A stretch of 64,000 nucleotides of DNA from Cladorhizidae sp. MBARI D1340-BT2 (taxonomy: Eukaryota; Porifera; Demospongiae; Poecilosclerida; Cladorhizidae): assembly GCA_028752905.1 (NCBI GenBank), contig JAQNBH010000015.1, positions 124,001 through 188,000 on the forward strand, written 5' to 3'. The notes beneath the pieces are model-generated. The model was not told the origin of the DNA and made no database searches. It worked only from the letters and a program-made list of their open reading frames with translations. Position numbers and translations under genes: made by a program. Shown in pieces: positions 1 to 11,988 of the stretch (its first letter is position 1; each line of letters opens with the position of its first letter).

Positions 1-52
1 CTGCAAGGACTGGGAGCATCTGAGCATAAACTGTCCAAAGAAGGGGCACTGA
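1..52 (+). pseudogene. Ty3/gypsy gag, last residues of zinc knuckle (cut by window edge)
   Basis: This is the 3' end of the gag fragment seen complete at 10653-11988, starting inside the CCHC zinc knuckle and running to the TGA at 50-52. The rest lies outside the window. Confidence 0.7.
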
Positions 53-760
53 GTGGATGCCAGGACCAGAGCTGAGGAGTTCCATGCAGACGGATTCTTC
101 AACAGCAAGCACATCAGACACATCAAACTGGTCTGGAGCCAGGCAGATGGTAGTCAAGTAAGACTTGGTAGAGGATGACTGCTATATTGGTGAGATATGT
201 TATTGACCATGGCTAATGGTTCAACCATCAGGGCAACACTAGCTAGGGTGCTGGTCAAAATTGATGGAAGTGAATCCACCAAGACAGTGGCAGTACTGGA
301 TGACATGAGGGAGAATGTCCTTTTCAGAATGGACATGTCCTCCTTCAAAACATGGATGAAGGCTTGAGTGAGAAAAGGGAAGAGCTAGCGGCAGAACCGA
401 CAGACAACCAGCAATGAGAAGACAAGCTGAGCTAAAACGACATCGCAGAGAAGAAGACGACAGGGCCACACCGTCATCTGAACCCAACCGGACCAGTCTG
501 TATGATTTTGACTCTTCTTTTCTTCTTTGTTCTTATAGACTAATGGCAAACCAAATCTAAAGCTGGCAAGAAAAAAAGGTTTGCCAGAAGAGAGACTGCT
601 CAGCAGAAACTGCAAGCTGCTGATCAATGACGACTGATTGAAGCAGATGACCTAGCCAGAAAGCAGAGAGTTGACGCAACCCTCCACAAAGCATCGGGGA
701 AAATGGCCGAGACTGACAGCGACTACTTGGAGACAGAAGGTTTCTCTACTGAGCCAAACA
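53..760 (+). pseudogene. Ty3/gypsy protease / pol N-terminal remnant, copy A
   Basis: Downstream of gag, conceptual translation gives patches such as ARVLVKIDGSESTKTVAVLD that resemble the first strands of a retropepsin-like protease domain, followed by a basic, stop-riddled stretch. Stops and frame changes interrupt it, so no intact product is possible. The order gag, protease-like, RT fits Ty3/gypsy, but the protease call rests on weak similarity and position. Copy A carries a short extra duplication near 770-800 that copies B and C lack. Confidence 0.45.
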
Positions 761-920
761 AACTGTGTGTGGTAAAGTATCATCACCTTCATAAAGTATT
801 ATCACCTTCATCAAGTATATATGAGCCGAGTCAGCAAGCAGATGGACATTTTAGTTCCATGACGTGAACAGTAGATTCCTCAGAACTTTAGGGAGAATTT
901 TAATACTTATGTAGCATTGC

Positions 921-3116
921 TACTTGTACTGTAGTATGAATACTGTACTACTTGTACTGTAGTATGAATACTGTACTACTTGTACTGTAGTATGAATACT
1001 GTACTACTTGTACTGTAGTATGAATACTGTACTACTTGTACTGTAGTATTAATACTGTACTACTTGTACTGTAGTATGAATAATTGTACTACTTGTACTG
1101 TAGTATGAATAATTGTACTACTTGTACTGTAGTATGAATACTGTACTACTTGTACTGTAGTATGAATACTGTACTAGTTGTACTGTAGTATGAATACTGT
1201 ACTAATTGTACTGTAGTATGAATACTGTACTACTTGTACTGTAGTATAAATACTGTACTACTTGTACTGTAGTATGAATACTGTACTACTTGTACTGTAG
1301 TATCAATACTGTACTACTTGTACTGTAGTATGAATACTGTACTAATTGTACTGTAGTATGAATACTGTACTACTTGTACTGTAGTATGAATACTGTACTA
1401 CTTGTACTGTAGTATGAATACTGTACTACTTGTACTGTAGTATCAATACTGTACTACTTGTACTGTAGTATGAATACTGTACTACTTGTACTGTAGAGTA
1501 TGAATACTGTACTACTTGTACTGTAGTATGAATACTGTACTACTTGTACTGTAGTATGAATACTGTACTACTTGTACTGTAGTATGAATACTGTACTACT
1601 TGTACTGTAGTATGAATACTGTACTAATTGTACTGTAGTATGAATAATTGTACTACTTGTACTGTAGTATGAATACTGTACTACTTGTACTGTAGTATGA
1701 ATACTGTACTACTTGTACTGTAGTATGAATACTGTACTACTTGTACTGTAGTATGAATACTGTACTACTTGTACTGTAGTATGAATACTCTACTAATTGT
1801 ACTGTAGTATGAATACTGTACTACTTGTACTGTAGTATGAATACTGTACTACTTGTACTGTAGTATGAATACTGTACTACTTGTACTGTAGTATGAATAC
1901 TGTACTACTTGTACTGTAGTATGAATACTGTACTACTTGTACTGTAGTATGAATACTGTACTAATTGTACTGTAGTATGAATACAGTACTACTTGTACTG
2001 TAGTATGAATACTGTACTACTTGTACTGTAGTATGAATACTGTACTACTTGTATTGTAGTATGAATACTGTACTACTTGTACTGTAGTATGAATACTGTA
2101 CTACTTGTACTGTAGTCTGTACTACTTGTACTGTAGTATGAATACTGTACTACTTGTACTGTAGTATGAATACTGTGCTACTTGTACTGTAGTATGAATA
2201 CTGTACTACTTGTACTGTAGTATGAATACTGTACTACTTGTACTGTAGTATGAATACGGTACTACTTGTACTGTAGTATGAATACTGTACTACTTGTACT
2301 GTAGTATGAATACTGTACTACTTGTACTGTAGTATGAATACTGTACTACTTGTACTGTAGTATGAATACTGTACTACTTGTACTGTAGTATGAATACTGT
2401 ACTACTTGTACTGTAGTATGAATACTGTACTACTTGTACTGTAGTATGAATACTGTACTACTTGTACTGTAGTATGAATACTGTACTACTTGTACTGTAG
2501 TATGAATACTGTACTACTTGTACTGTAGTATGAATACTGTGCTACTTGTACTGTAGTATGAATACTGTACTACTTGTACTGTAGTATGAATACTGTACTA
2601 CTTGTACTGTAGTATGAATACTGTACTACTTGTACTGTAGTATGAATACTGTACTAATTGTACTGTAGTATGAATACTGTACTACTTGTACTGTAGTATG
2701 AATACTGTACTACTTGTACTGTAGTATGAATACTGTGCTACTTGTACTGTAGTATGAATACTGTACTACTTGTACTGTAGTATGAATACTGTACTACTTG
2801 TACTGTAGTATGAATACTGTGCTACTTGTACTGTAGTATGAATACTGTACTACTTGTACTGTAGTATGAATACTGTACTACTTGTACTGTAGTATGAATA
2901 CTGTGCTAATTGTACTGTAGTATGAATACTGTACTACTTGTACTGTAGTATGAATACTGTACTACTTGTACTGTAGTATGAATACTGTGCTAATTGTACT
3001 GTAGTATGAATACTGTACTACTTGTACTGTAGTATGAATACTGTACTACTTGTACTGTAGTATGAATACTGTACTACTTGTACTGTGAATACTGTACTAC
3101 TTGTGAATAACTGTAC
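921..3116 (+). repeat. 28 bp minisatellite, about 78 copies
   Basis: Repeat unit contains ACTTGTACTGTAGTATGAAT, with scattered single-base variants (for example ctaatt for ctactt). The unit is rich in inverted motifs (AGTATgaATACT, TACTAC/GTAGTA), so single strands could fold into repeated hairpins. The array sits between the protease-like and RT fragments of the gypsy remnant. The orthologous arrays in copies B and C have only about 19 and 16 units. Confidence 0.97.
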
Positions 3117-3769
3117 AGGATATTGTGGCTTAATAATTCATTTTACTTGATACTGCTTGGCCTGTTAAGGGGGATGGAACCCATTTTTTTTTGACAAAAA
3201 GAGATTTTTGTGTTTTGTTGCTTATATAATTGCACAACATCTGTACAAGCTGTCTTTCAAATATGAAGCAATTTGGATGATCCATTGTTGGTTATGGTGG
3301 ATTTTATCTTCATTAGTAAGACCAGTGAAGGGGGGAGGAGACATCAGGGAAATTTTTTAATATCAACTTTCTAATGCCATAACTTTTTCCCCCTTACTTC
3401 TATACAGTTAACTTTGTTATCAAAGTGTTGCTTCTTCTGTGTGCTTTAAAATGATATGTTGAACGACTCTATAGGACCAGTATCTTAGAAGATACATGCA
3501 GAAACATCCAGGTCCCTCAAAACCTGTACCCTAATTACTGCAACAACTCTAGCTCCATGCCTGTGGCTTTTCACAAGCTCAAACTTGATTGAGCGGTTTC
3601 CTTATGCTCTGAAGCGGGGCAGACATGCGCTACACACAGCGCCTGCCGTATGTGTAAAATAGGGATTTTCCCAGGGAAAATCCTAATTGAATCAACACTG
3701 CATGCTCTCACTTTTGCTATGTATAGCGCATACCAAATATAGTCTGCTCATTACACGCTTCAGCGCCTA
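3117..3769 (+). other. Unique spacer between 28 bp array and RT fragment
   Basis: Single-copy sequence within the unit, with no convincing coding potential. It contains a perfect 10 bp inverted repeat around a single base at 3663-3683 (GGATTTTCCC / GGGAAAATCC). The same spacer occurs at 13375-14027. Confidence 0.6.
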
Positions 3770-4356
3770 ATGCATGTCGTCCTGGCTGATATTCCAACAT
3801 CCTACATAGACGAGTGGTCATTTTTAGTCAGGACTGGGATGAACATCTCAAACACGTCTCTATGGTCCTGGATCGCTTTAGGCAGCAGGTACCCAGCAAG
3901 TGCAAGTGGGGAGTTACCAAGATAGAGTTCCTTGGACATGTGGCTGGTGAAGGACACATCTCTGTTCCACAAGCTCGAGTCAAGGACATTAGAACATACA
4001 AGCGTCCCGAAACACAGTCAGGAATACGTCGGTTCCTTGGAGTCACCAGCCGTTTTATCAAAGATTTTGCGCAGCACTCGGTGCACTTGTCACAAGCAAC
4101 GCGGAAGTCCGCGCCATTACTTGTTATTTGGAATGATGCAATGATGTCTGATTTTCTCTATTTGTGTAATACCCTTGCCAATAGTTGTTCCCTTATTGTT
4201 CCCCAACCCTATGATGTATATATCCTACAGACAGATGCCTCCAGTTGTGGTATCTCGGGTATATCGAGTGTCGTCCGTGATTCCCAAGAAATGCCAACTG
4301 CTTTCTACTCCAGGCAGTTAAAGCTGAGTAGTTATGCAGATATCCTATTTTCTTGA
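3770..4356 (+). pseudogene. Ty3/gypsy reverse transcriptase/RNase H fragment, copy A (frameshifted)
   Basis: About 195 codons corresponding to the end of the RT palm, the connection and the start of RNase H. Recognisable motifs are VVIFSQDWDEHL after the YxDD box, EFLGHV, SGIRRFLGVTS and the RNase H start LQTDAS, then FYSRQL. Relative to copy B one base is missing near 3811-3815, exactly at the YIDD catalytic box, so the box is out of frame with the rest. The thumb region is shorter than usual for the family, with small internal deletions also present in copy B. No integrase follows. Non-functional. Confidence 0.85.
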
Positions 4357-4474
4357 CATAGGATAAGTTGTTGAATCTCTAACCGAGTCTTCGGTAGACT
4401 AACCCCTACCTTGTCTTGAGGATATCTCTGGTGGCAGCTTATTAACTGGTGGATCGGAGACCTAATCCAGTCCC

Positions 4475-4483
4475 GACCCCCCG

Positions 4484-4515
<32 letters not shown>
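4475..4515 (+). repeat. Poly-C tract (31 C run)
   Basis: A 31 bp C homopolymer at 4485-4515 preceded by a shorter C run. The equivalent tract in copy B is 16 C. Confidence 0.9.
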
Positions 4516-4516
<1 letters not shown>

Positions 4517-4522
4517 ACACAC

Positions 4523-4974
4523 AGCACCAACACATTCTCTAGGCTGGAAATAACCACAAATGTTCATCACCAACACATTCTCTAGGCTGAAGTTGGCCAT
4601 AACCACAGCTGTTCATCAACACATTCTCTAGGCTGAAGTTGTCCATAGCCACAGCTGTTCATCACCAACACATTCTCTAGGCTGAAGTTGTCCATAACCA
4701 CAGCTGTTCCATCACCAACACATTCTCTAGGCTGAAGTTGGCCATAGCCACAGCTGTTCATCACCAACACATTCTCTAGGCTGAAGTTGTCCATAACCAC
4801 AGCTGTTCATCACCAACACATTCTCTAGGCTGAAGTTGGCTATAACCACAGCTGTTCCATCACCAACACATTCTTTAGGCTGAAGTTGGCCTTAACCACT
4901 GCTGTTCATTACGATCTTCATTACGATCAACTTCAGCCTAGAAATTGTGAAGGTGATGAACAGCTGTGGTTATG
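4523..4974 (+). repeat. 49 bp array, about 8 direct units plus one inverted unit
   Basis: Direct units contain ATTCTCTAGGCTGAAGTTGG followed by CCACAGCTGTTCATCACCAA; lengths vary from 46 to 50 bp. The last unit, 4929-4974, is in reverse orientation (CTTCAGCCTAGAAATTG...CAGCTGTGGTTATG), so the array end can pair with the preceding units. The same arrangement occurs at 14761-15258 and 30906-31323. Confidence 0.93.
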
Positions 4975-5003
4975 ATTCCGTCTCCCACTGGGCACATATC
5001 GCT

Positions 5004-5096
5004 GCATGCCTTGCTGCTGCGATGCCTATCTGAGGCATGCCTTACTGCTGCGATGCCTCTCTGAGGCATGCCTTGCTGCTGCGATGCCTATCTGAG
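5004..5096 (+). repeat. 31 bp array, 3 copies
   Basis: Three units starting GCATGCCTTGCTGCTGCGAT, 93 bp in all. Copy B also has 3; the diverged block at 31353-31693 has 11. Confidence 0.93.
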
Positions 5097-6123
5097 TTTA
5101 GTGGTAGCCTACCTGAGTGCTGGGGTATTTATAATGGTCCTCCTGTCCACCCTGAACCTCACTGTCACCCAACAGCTTACTGAATCATTCCTGTCTGCAA
5201 TATTCTACTTTCATTATTCATAACCTACATTTTCTACATTTTCTTTTCAGCATTAATTATCAAGACTACAAGAATGATCGTCAGACAGGTAATTCAACCA
5301 AACAAACAGGTTAACATGCCAAATGTTGTTACTCACTCAATAAGTGACAGTCAGTGAGCGAGAAGTCCCCACTGCTGATGCAAGCACATTACATGCACTC
5401 TTAGCGCACATGACATACACTGATGGAGGAAGGACTCCATTTCTACCCGAGTTCTACCTGATCACACACACACACACAGGGTTTCAGTTTCAGTTGTTAA
5501 TTGTCTTATTTTCATTTTCATAAGAGTATTTCATCAGTTAGTAGCTCAGGTTAGTGTGTGTTAGTGTGTGTTAGTGTAGCATTTTATAAATATTGAGATG
5601 TAATTCTATTTCTCTGCCTCACTGTTCATCATTAATACACACACACACACACACACATGAATAGGGCAAAGTTAATATTCTGTTATGTTGTGAGGTCAAG
5701 AGGAAACAAAGCAAAGCCTAGAAATAATATACTGTCATCACAATACTTAATAAGTCACTATTGCTGTCCAAAGAAGTAAGTGCATAATTAATACAAGTGA
5801 ACATGTATGCTTCTTTCCCAAGTTGCTGTGTATTACCTTGTAGAATGGATGTGAGTGCAAAACTAATCTCAGTGACCCTGAGAGCCTGAGAGTCATGAGT
5901 GCAAGGCTAGAGTGTCTGTCTCTCAGTGATGATCCTGAGCCTGAGGCCAATGAGTGTAAGGCTAGAATATTTCTCTGACATTGAAATTGTCAGCGCTAAT
6001 ATAGTGAAACTTTCCTTCTTTTTAATTCTAACTGGACAATTACTTTACATAGAAAAAAGAAAAAATCTCCATATAAAAAAAGGCATAAATGTTCGTGGTA
6101 GGCGTGATAGGTTGTGACTATCT
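5097..6123 (+). other. Unique spacer with CA microsatellites
   Basis: Non-repetitive within the unit; no coding region recognised. Short (CA)n runs lie near 5464-5480 and 5637-5658. The same sequence occurs at 15382-16402 and, more diverged, at 31694-32792, so it belongs to the shared repeat block. Confidence 0.7.
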
Positions 6124-6310
6124 CACATAGTATGAAGTGGATCTCACTTAGTATGAATTGGATCTAACATAATATGAAGTGGATCTCAAATAGTATGAAG
6201 TAGATCTCACATAGTATGAAGTGGATCTCACATAGTATGAAGTGGATCTCACATAGTATGAAGTGGATCTCATATAGTATGAAGTGGATCTCACATAGTA
6301 TGAAGTGGAT
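6124..6310 (+). repeat. 21 bp array, about 9 copies
   Basis: Units read ATCTCACATAGTATGAAGTG(G) with base variants. The corresponding arrays are at 16403-16573 and, expanded to about 20 units, at 32793-33212. Confidence 0.92.
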
Positions 6311-6514
6311 TTCTTCCACAACCAAAATTGTGCATGTCACTGGCACGAGTCATCCAGCAAGGAGTTCAGGGGTCATGAGTCATCAAACATGGGAGTTCAT
6401 AGTTCATTCAAGTTCATAGTTCATTCAATTAAACATTGTCAAACGTAAATCCTAAACATTAATTATGGCAAGTAAAAAAAATTCCAATAACATATTACCA
6501 ATAACATATTAACA

Positions 6515-6650
6515 TAATAATAACATTAATAATAATAATAATAATAGTAATAGTAGTAGTAGTAGTAGTATTAATAAATAATAATATAATAATGATAATA
6601 TTAATAATAATAACAACAACAACAACAACATAACAATAACAATAATAGTA
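6515..6650 (+). repeat. TAA/TAG/AAC microsatellite
   Basis: Imperfect trinucleotide tract (TAA, TAG, AAC). It corresponds to 16780-16915 and to the much longer TAA run at 33505-33861. Confidence 0.9.
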
Positions 6651-6741
6651 AATGTTGCTCTGGTCATGGCAGATATGGACCAGGAGCTTTTATCCCCACC
6701 TCACAAGAGTGTGTTTGCCACTTTTTAGTGATGCTCCACCC

Positions 6742-7365
6742 GAGTTCATACTTGCCTGCTGCATGGAGTTCATACTTGCCTGCTGCATGGAGTTCATACT
6801 TGCCTGCTGCATGGAGTTCATACTTGCCTGCTGCATGGAGTTCATACTTGCCTGCTGCATGGAGTTCATACTTGCCTGCTGCATGGAGTTCATACTTGCC
6901 TGCTGCATGGAGTTCATACTTGCCTGCTGCATGGAGTTCATACTTGCCTGCTGCATGGAGTTCATACTTGCCTGCTGCATGGAGTTCATACTTGCCTGCT
7001 GCATGGAGTTCATACTTGCCTGCTGCATGGAGTTCATACTTGCCTGCTGCATGGAGTTCATACTTGCCTGCTGCATGGAGTTCATACTTGCCTGCTGCAT
7101 GGAGTTCATACTTGCCTGCTGCATGGAGTTCATACTTGCCTGCTGCATGGAGTTCATACTTGCCTGCTGCATGGAGTTCATACTTGCCTGCTGCATGGAG
7201 TTCATACTTGCCTGCTGCATGGAGTTCATACTTGCCTGCTGCATGGAGTTCATACTTGCCTGCTGCATGGAGTTCATACTTGCCTGCTGCATGGAGTTCA
7301 TACTTGCCTGCTGCATGGAGTTCATACTTGCCTGCTGCATGGAGTTCATACTTGCCTGCTGCATG
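6742..7365 (+). repeat. 24 bp array, 26 identical copies
   Basis: Exactly 26 units of a 24 bp sequence starting GAGTTCATACTTGCCTGCTG, with no visible base variation between units. Because 24 is divisible by three the array is open in several frames on both strands; the resulting 8-residue peptide repeats (for example EFILACCM) are not evidence of a gene. Copy B has 18 units and the block at 37.5 kb has one. Confidence 0.96.
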
Positions 7366-7375
7366 ATGTGGCCAG

Positions 7376-7935
7376 AGCAGCTGCTGCCAAAGCTCCTGCT
7401 GCCAAAGCTCCTGCTGCCAAAGCTCCTGTTGACTGTTTCTGCCATAGCTCTTGTTGACTGTTGCTCCTGTTGACTGCTGCTGCCATAGCTCCTGCTGTCT
7501 GCTGTTGCCATAGCTCCTGTTGACTGCTGTTGCCATAGACTGCTGCTGCCATAGCTCCTGCTGACTACTGCTGCCATAGCTCCTGTTGACTGCTGCTGCG
7601 ATAACTCGCGTTGACTGCTGCTGACATAGCTCCTGTTGACTGTTTCTGCCATAGCTCCTGTTGACTGCTGCTGCCATAGCTCTAGTTGACTGCTGCTGCC
7701 ATAGCTCCTGTTGACTGCTGCTGCCATAGGTCCTGTTGACTGCTGCTGCCATAGCTCCTGTTGACTGCTGCTGTCATAGCTCTTGTTGACTGCTGCTGCC
7801 ATAGCTCCTGTTGACTGCTGCTGCCATAGACTGCTGCTGCCATAGCTCCTGTTGACTGCTGTTACCATAGCTCCTGTTGACTGCTGCTGCCATAACTCGT
7901 GTTGACTGCTGCTGCCAAAGCTCCTGTTGACTGAG
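7376..7935 (+). repeat. 25 bp CTG-rich array
   Basis: Units contain CTCCTGTTGACTGCTGCTGC, about 22 in number with indels. Three 25 bp units make 75 bp, giving apparent 25-residue Gln-rich peptides in all minus-strand frames; these are artefacts. Matches 17449-18008 and 37580-38383. Confidence 0.9.
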
Positions 7936-8487
7936 TCATTCCACATCAGATCACCCCCAAAAACTTGATTTTTTCCCACGAACACTTCAGATTAACCTGA
8001 AAATGACATCCTCAACACGATGGTGTCATCGAAATTTCGATATCTCGTTCGGTTCCAAAGTTATGAGCTTCCGAAAATCGCCACTAGGGGACAAACCGCG
8101 AATCTTTAAATCATGATATCTCTGGAACCAATAAAGATAGAGATGTCTGGTTTTCACTGTTGGATCGTGATTCAGCAGTACTTTTAATTTATGCACTTAA
8201 GAAGAAATAAGGGGGTCAGCCACAATTTTTTTTTTCAGATTGAAGAATTCGCCGGCCGAGATTTTTGTTGATGTAAAAATATTATCGCCTGAAAATCAGA
8301 TATAAGTTAGCCCTTTGTGTGTAGAACAATCCCTCTAAATCATTTTACTTGCATGTCAATAGTTTAGGAGCAATGGCTTTTCTTATGAAGCCTATTTTAA
8401 TTCGTCGCGGCGACTTAGTGTTATAAAGTCTGTTAGATTGCAATATCCAGAAGACATTCTGATGACTTAAGAAGGCCATTGCACAGC
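7936..8487 (+). other. Unique spacer between 25 bp and 45 bp arrays
   Basis: About 550 bp without recognised coding or RNA features, repeated almost unchanged at 18009-18560. It is absent from the diverged block that ends at 38383, so it marks the edge of the shared block. Confidence 0.6.
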
Positions 8488-10335
8488 CCTATCAGTATTA
8501 TTACTACACAGCACACTTGCATATGGTGTGTATCTATCAGTATTCTTCCTACACAGCACACTTGCATATGGTGTATATCTATCAGTATTCTTCATACACA
8601 GTACACTTGCATATGATGTGTATCTATCAGTATTCTTCATACACAGTACACTTGCATATGCTGTGTATCTATCAGTATTCTTCATACACAGTACACTTGC
8701 ATATGGTATGTATCTATCAGTATTCTTCATACACAGTACACTTGCATATGATGTATATCTATCAGTATTCTTCATACACAGTACACTTGCATATGATGTA
8801 TATCTATCAGTATTCTTCATACACAGTACACTTGCATATGGTATGTATCTATCAGTATTCTTCATACACAGTACACTTGCATATGATGTGTATCTATCAG
8901 TATTCTTCATACACAGTACACTTGCATATGATGTGTATCTATCAGTATTCTTCCTACACAGTACACTTGCATATGGTGCGTATCTATCAGTATTCTTCAT
9001 ACACAGTACACTTGCATATGGTGCGTATCTATCAGTATTCTTCCTACACAGTACACTTGCATATGATGTGTATCTATCAGTATTCTTCCTACACAGTACA
9101 CTTGCATATGATGTGTATCTATCAGTATTCTTCCTACACAGTACACTTGCATATGATGTGTATCTATCAGTATTCTTCCTACACAGTACACTTGCATATG
9201 ATGTGTATCTATCAGTATTCTTCCTACACAGTACACTTGCATATGATGTATATCTATCAGTATTCTTCATACACAGTACACTTGCATATGGTATGTATCT
9301 ATCAGTATTCTTCCTACACAGTACACTTGCATATGGTGTATATCTATCAGTATTCTTCATACACAGTACACTTGCATATGATGTGTATCTATCAGTATTC
9401 TTCATACACAGTACACTTGCATATGATGTGTATCTATCAGTATTCTTCATACACAGTACACTTGCATATGATGTGTATCTATCAGTATTCTTCATACACA
9501 GTACACTTGCATATGGTGTATATCTATCAGTATTCTTCATACACAGTACACTTGCATATGCTGTGTATCTATCAGTATTCTTCATACACAGTACACTTGC
9601 ATATGATGTGTATCTATCAGTATTCTTCATACACAGTACACTTGCATATGGTATGTATCTATCAGTATTCTTCATACACAGTACACTTGCATATGGTGTG
9701 TATCTATCAGTATTCTTCATACACAGTACACTTGCATATGATGTGTATCTATCAGTATTCTTCATACACAGTACACTTGCATATGATGTGTATCTATCAG
9801 TATTCTTCCTACACAGTACACTTGCATATGATGTGTTTCTATCAGTATTCTTCATACACAGTACACTTGCATATGGTGTATATCTATCAGTATTCTTCAT
9901 ACACAGTACACTTGCATATGATGTGTATCTATCAGTATTCTTCATACACAGTACACTTGCATATGGTATGTATCTATCAGTATTCTTCATACACAGTACA
10001 CTTGCATATGGTGTATATCTATCAGTATTCTTCCTACACAGTACACTTGCATATGCTGTGTATCTATCAGTATTCTTCATACACAGTACACTTGCATATG
10101 GTGTATATCTATTAGTATTCTTCATACACAGTACACTTGCATATGATGTGTATCTATCAGTATTCTTCCTACACAGTACACTTGCATATGATGTGTATCT
10201 ATCAGTATTCTTCATACACAGTACACTTGCATATGTTGTGTATCTATCAGTATTCTTCCTACACAGTACACTTGCATATGCTGTGTATCTATCAGTATTC
10301 TTCATACACAGTACACTTGCATATGGTGTGTATCT
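8488..10335 (+). repeat. 45 bp minisatellite, about 41 copies
   Basis: Unit contains TATCTATCAGTATTCTTCAT and ACACAGTACACTTGCATATG. Variation is concentrated at two spots: ttcAtac or ttcCtac, and the bases after ATATG (atgtg, gtgta, gtatg, ctgtg, gtgcg). The unit length is a multiple of three and stop-free in several frames, which creates open frames of over 600 codons on both strands. Copy B has about 58 units. Confidence 0.96.
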
Positions 10336-10340
10336 ATCAG

Positions 10341-10652
10341 CACACTTGCATTTAAGATGCATTTAAGATAGCAAGAATATATATCACTTGAGACCAAACC
10401 CACATAGACAACACTTAATCATAAGTCATGCAGACTCCACTTAATCAAATATCCCACAGATTTTAAAGCTCTATTGTGCTTTACTATAAACAAATACTAT
10501 ATAGTGTTAGTGACTACTGTTCTGTATTAGACTAGAGTTCTTCGTGCAAGTTATCTTTGATCTTGACAAGTCCAATCTTGTGGTCCTGACAATGCATCGA
10601 GGCTCTTTTAGCCAGATATAGGCTCAACACCAGAAAGAACCTTAACTATTTG
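10341..10652 (+). other. Unique spacer upstream of gag
   Basis: About 310 bp between the 45 bp array and the first gag-like ATG. By position this is where a 5' LTR end, primer-binding site and leader would be expected, but I find no clear LTR termini or tRNA-complementary site. Same sequence at 21177-21488. Confidence 0.4.
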
Positions 10653-11988
10653 ATGGCAGCGGTGAGGATCGTCCCAGCAGCTTCTACAAGAATGCTAGCA
10701 AGCTTTCAACCGGAGATATCGACGATCTTCGACTCAGCACACAGATTCTCCACTGAACCCTGGACCAGAAGGCAGGAGTAGAGAACTACCGGCCCCTTCA
10801 TCCAATTGATCGACCTTTTGATTGGACCCAGCAGAGATAGACTCCACCCTGTCCAATTGAACTTTGATCTCCATTCAAACTTCACATGGAGAAGGAATAC
10901 TCTGAGAGTTAACAAGATGACCACTAGAACACAGAGACAGCTAGGGACCGACAGCAGCAAGATTCCTGGGAGGAGGAATCCATAAACTTGGACTAATTCT
11001 GATTCCACCTCCACAAGACAATTCATCACCAAATGTAACATGTATATATGATAGATTTCTTCTCTCAGTTTTTTACCATGCAGGCGCAGAAACACCATAT
11101 GAAGAAGAGACTAGAAGAGAAGAAAAGCATGTGGAAGAGGAGCGACATAAAGAAGAAATCAGGAGATGTGTCGACCAAAAGAGAGGGGAGACAGCGAGAG
11201 ATTGCACAGCTGAAAGCAGTCATGAACACCACCAGGAAATCTACCCGACCATAGCCTCCCAAACTCCTACCTCTGAAAGAAGGAGAGGATGTCGACTATT
11301 ACATGACAAAATTCAAATGATAAATGCAGACTTTCGAACTGCCAGAGGATCAGTGGGTCGCTCACCTGACACCCCTCCTTGAAGGTCAGGCTCTAACAGT
11401 TTATTTGTCAGTTCCGGCAGAGCAGGCCAATAAAGTGAAGAAGGACATCCTGCAGCAGTTTGGCTTGACCAAACAGCTCTACCAACGTAGATGGTGTAAC
11501 ATCGACATCATGCGGAAAGAAACGGTAACAGAGTTAGCCAACTGACTTAACTATCTTGAAAATAGGTATGCGGAAGGATGCGTGATGGTGGGGGAGTGCA
11601 GGGAAGCATTCAACTTCGAATATATCCTCAACCAACTGACTCATCATGTCGCTCTGTGGGTCCAAGACAGAGAAACCATGGCAGCTGAACTCACTGACCA
11701 CTACATGAGAGAGAGACATCCAGACCTGTGGGCAGTAAGCAAGAACAAGAAATGGAAGCAGGATGGCCAGACGAATTCACCCCAGAGGCCAAAGACATCA
11801 GCGACAAGAGGAAGAACACAGACAGTCAGAGCAGAACTGCTGAGGGACCAACACCTCAACACAAAAGTAAGGACAAAAATAAACATCATTGTCTAAATAT
11901 TTTGACCCAGATGGATGAAGGCGCCCAGTGTTTTAACTGCAAGGACTGGGAGCATCTGAGCATAAACTGTCCAAAGAAGGGGCACTGA
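10653..11988 (+). pseudogene. Ty3/gypsy gag with SCAN-like capsid and CCHC zinc knuckle (broken)
   Basis: An ATG at 10653 opens a 42-codon frame ending at 10781, followed by a charged Glu/Lys/Arg-rich stretch. From about 11250 conceptual translation shows a capsid-like region: FELPEDQWVAHLTPLLEGQA, then YLSVPAEQ, LYQRRW and, after a stop at 11543, REAFNFEYILNQL and MAAELTDHYMRERHP. This pattern resembles the capsid C-terminal fold shared by Gmr1-like gypsy Gag and vertebrate SCAN domains. A frame change near 11700-11730 leads to a zinc knuckle at about 11936-11977 with the spacing C-X2-C-X4-H-X4-C (CFNC...H...C). Stops near 11317-11323 and at 11543 plus the frame changes preclude an intact protein. 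Family placement is by motif, not by alignment search. Confidence 0.75.

Larger units (their letters stand above)
1..11936 (+). repeat. Composite tandem unit, copy A (left end cut by window)
   Basis: The first bases of the window recur at 11937 and again at 22773, so the window opens inside a tandemly repeated composite unit. Within the unit the order is gag end, protease-like stretch, 28 bp array, unique spacer, RT/RNase H fragment, poly-C, 49 bp array, 31 bp array, unique spacer, 21 bp array, TAA tract, 24 bp array, 25 bp array, unique spacer, 45 bp array, unique spacer and gag start. Copies A and B follow the same order with only scattered substitutions outside the arrays. A recent tandem duplication is the simple reading; an assembly that placed two haplotypes in series would look the same. 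Confidence 0.9.

Noticed and set aside
154..627. Minus-strand open frames opposite the protease-like remnant
   Set aside because: Shadows of a decayed plus-strand pol region; no domain, and they merely recur in copies B and C because the sequence is duplicated.
10341..10660. LTR of the gypsy unit
   Set aside because: Position fits, but no TG...CA termini with a matching second copy and no clear primer-binding site were found.
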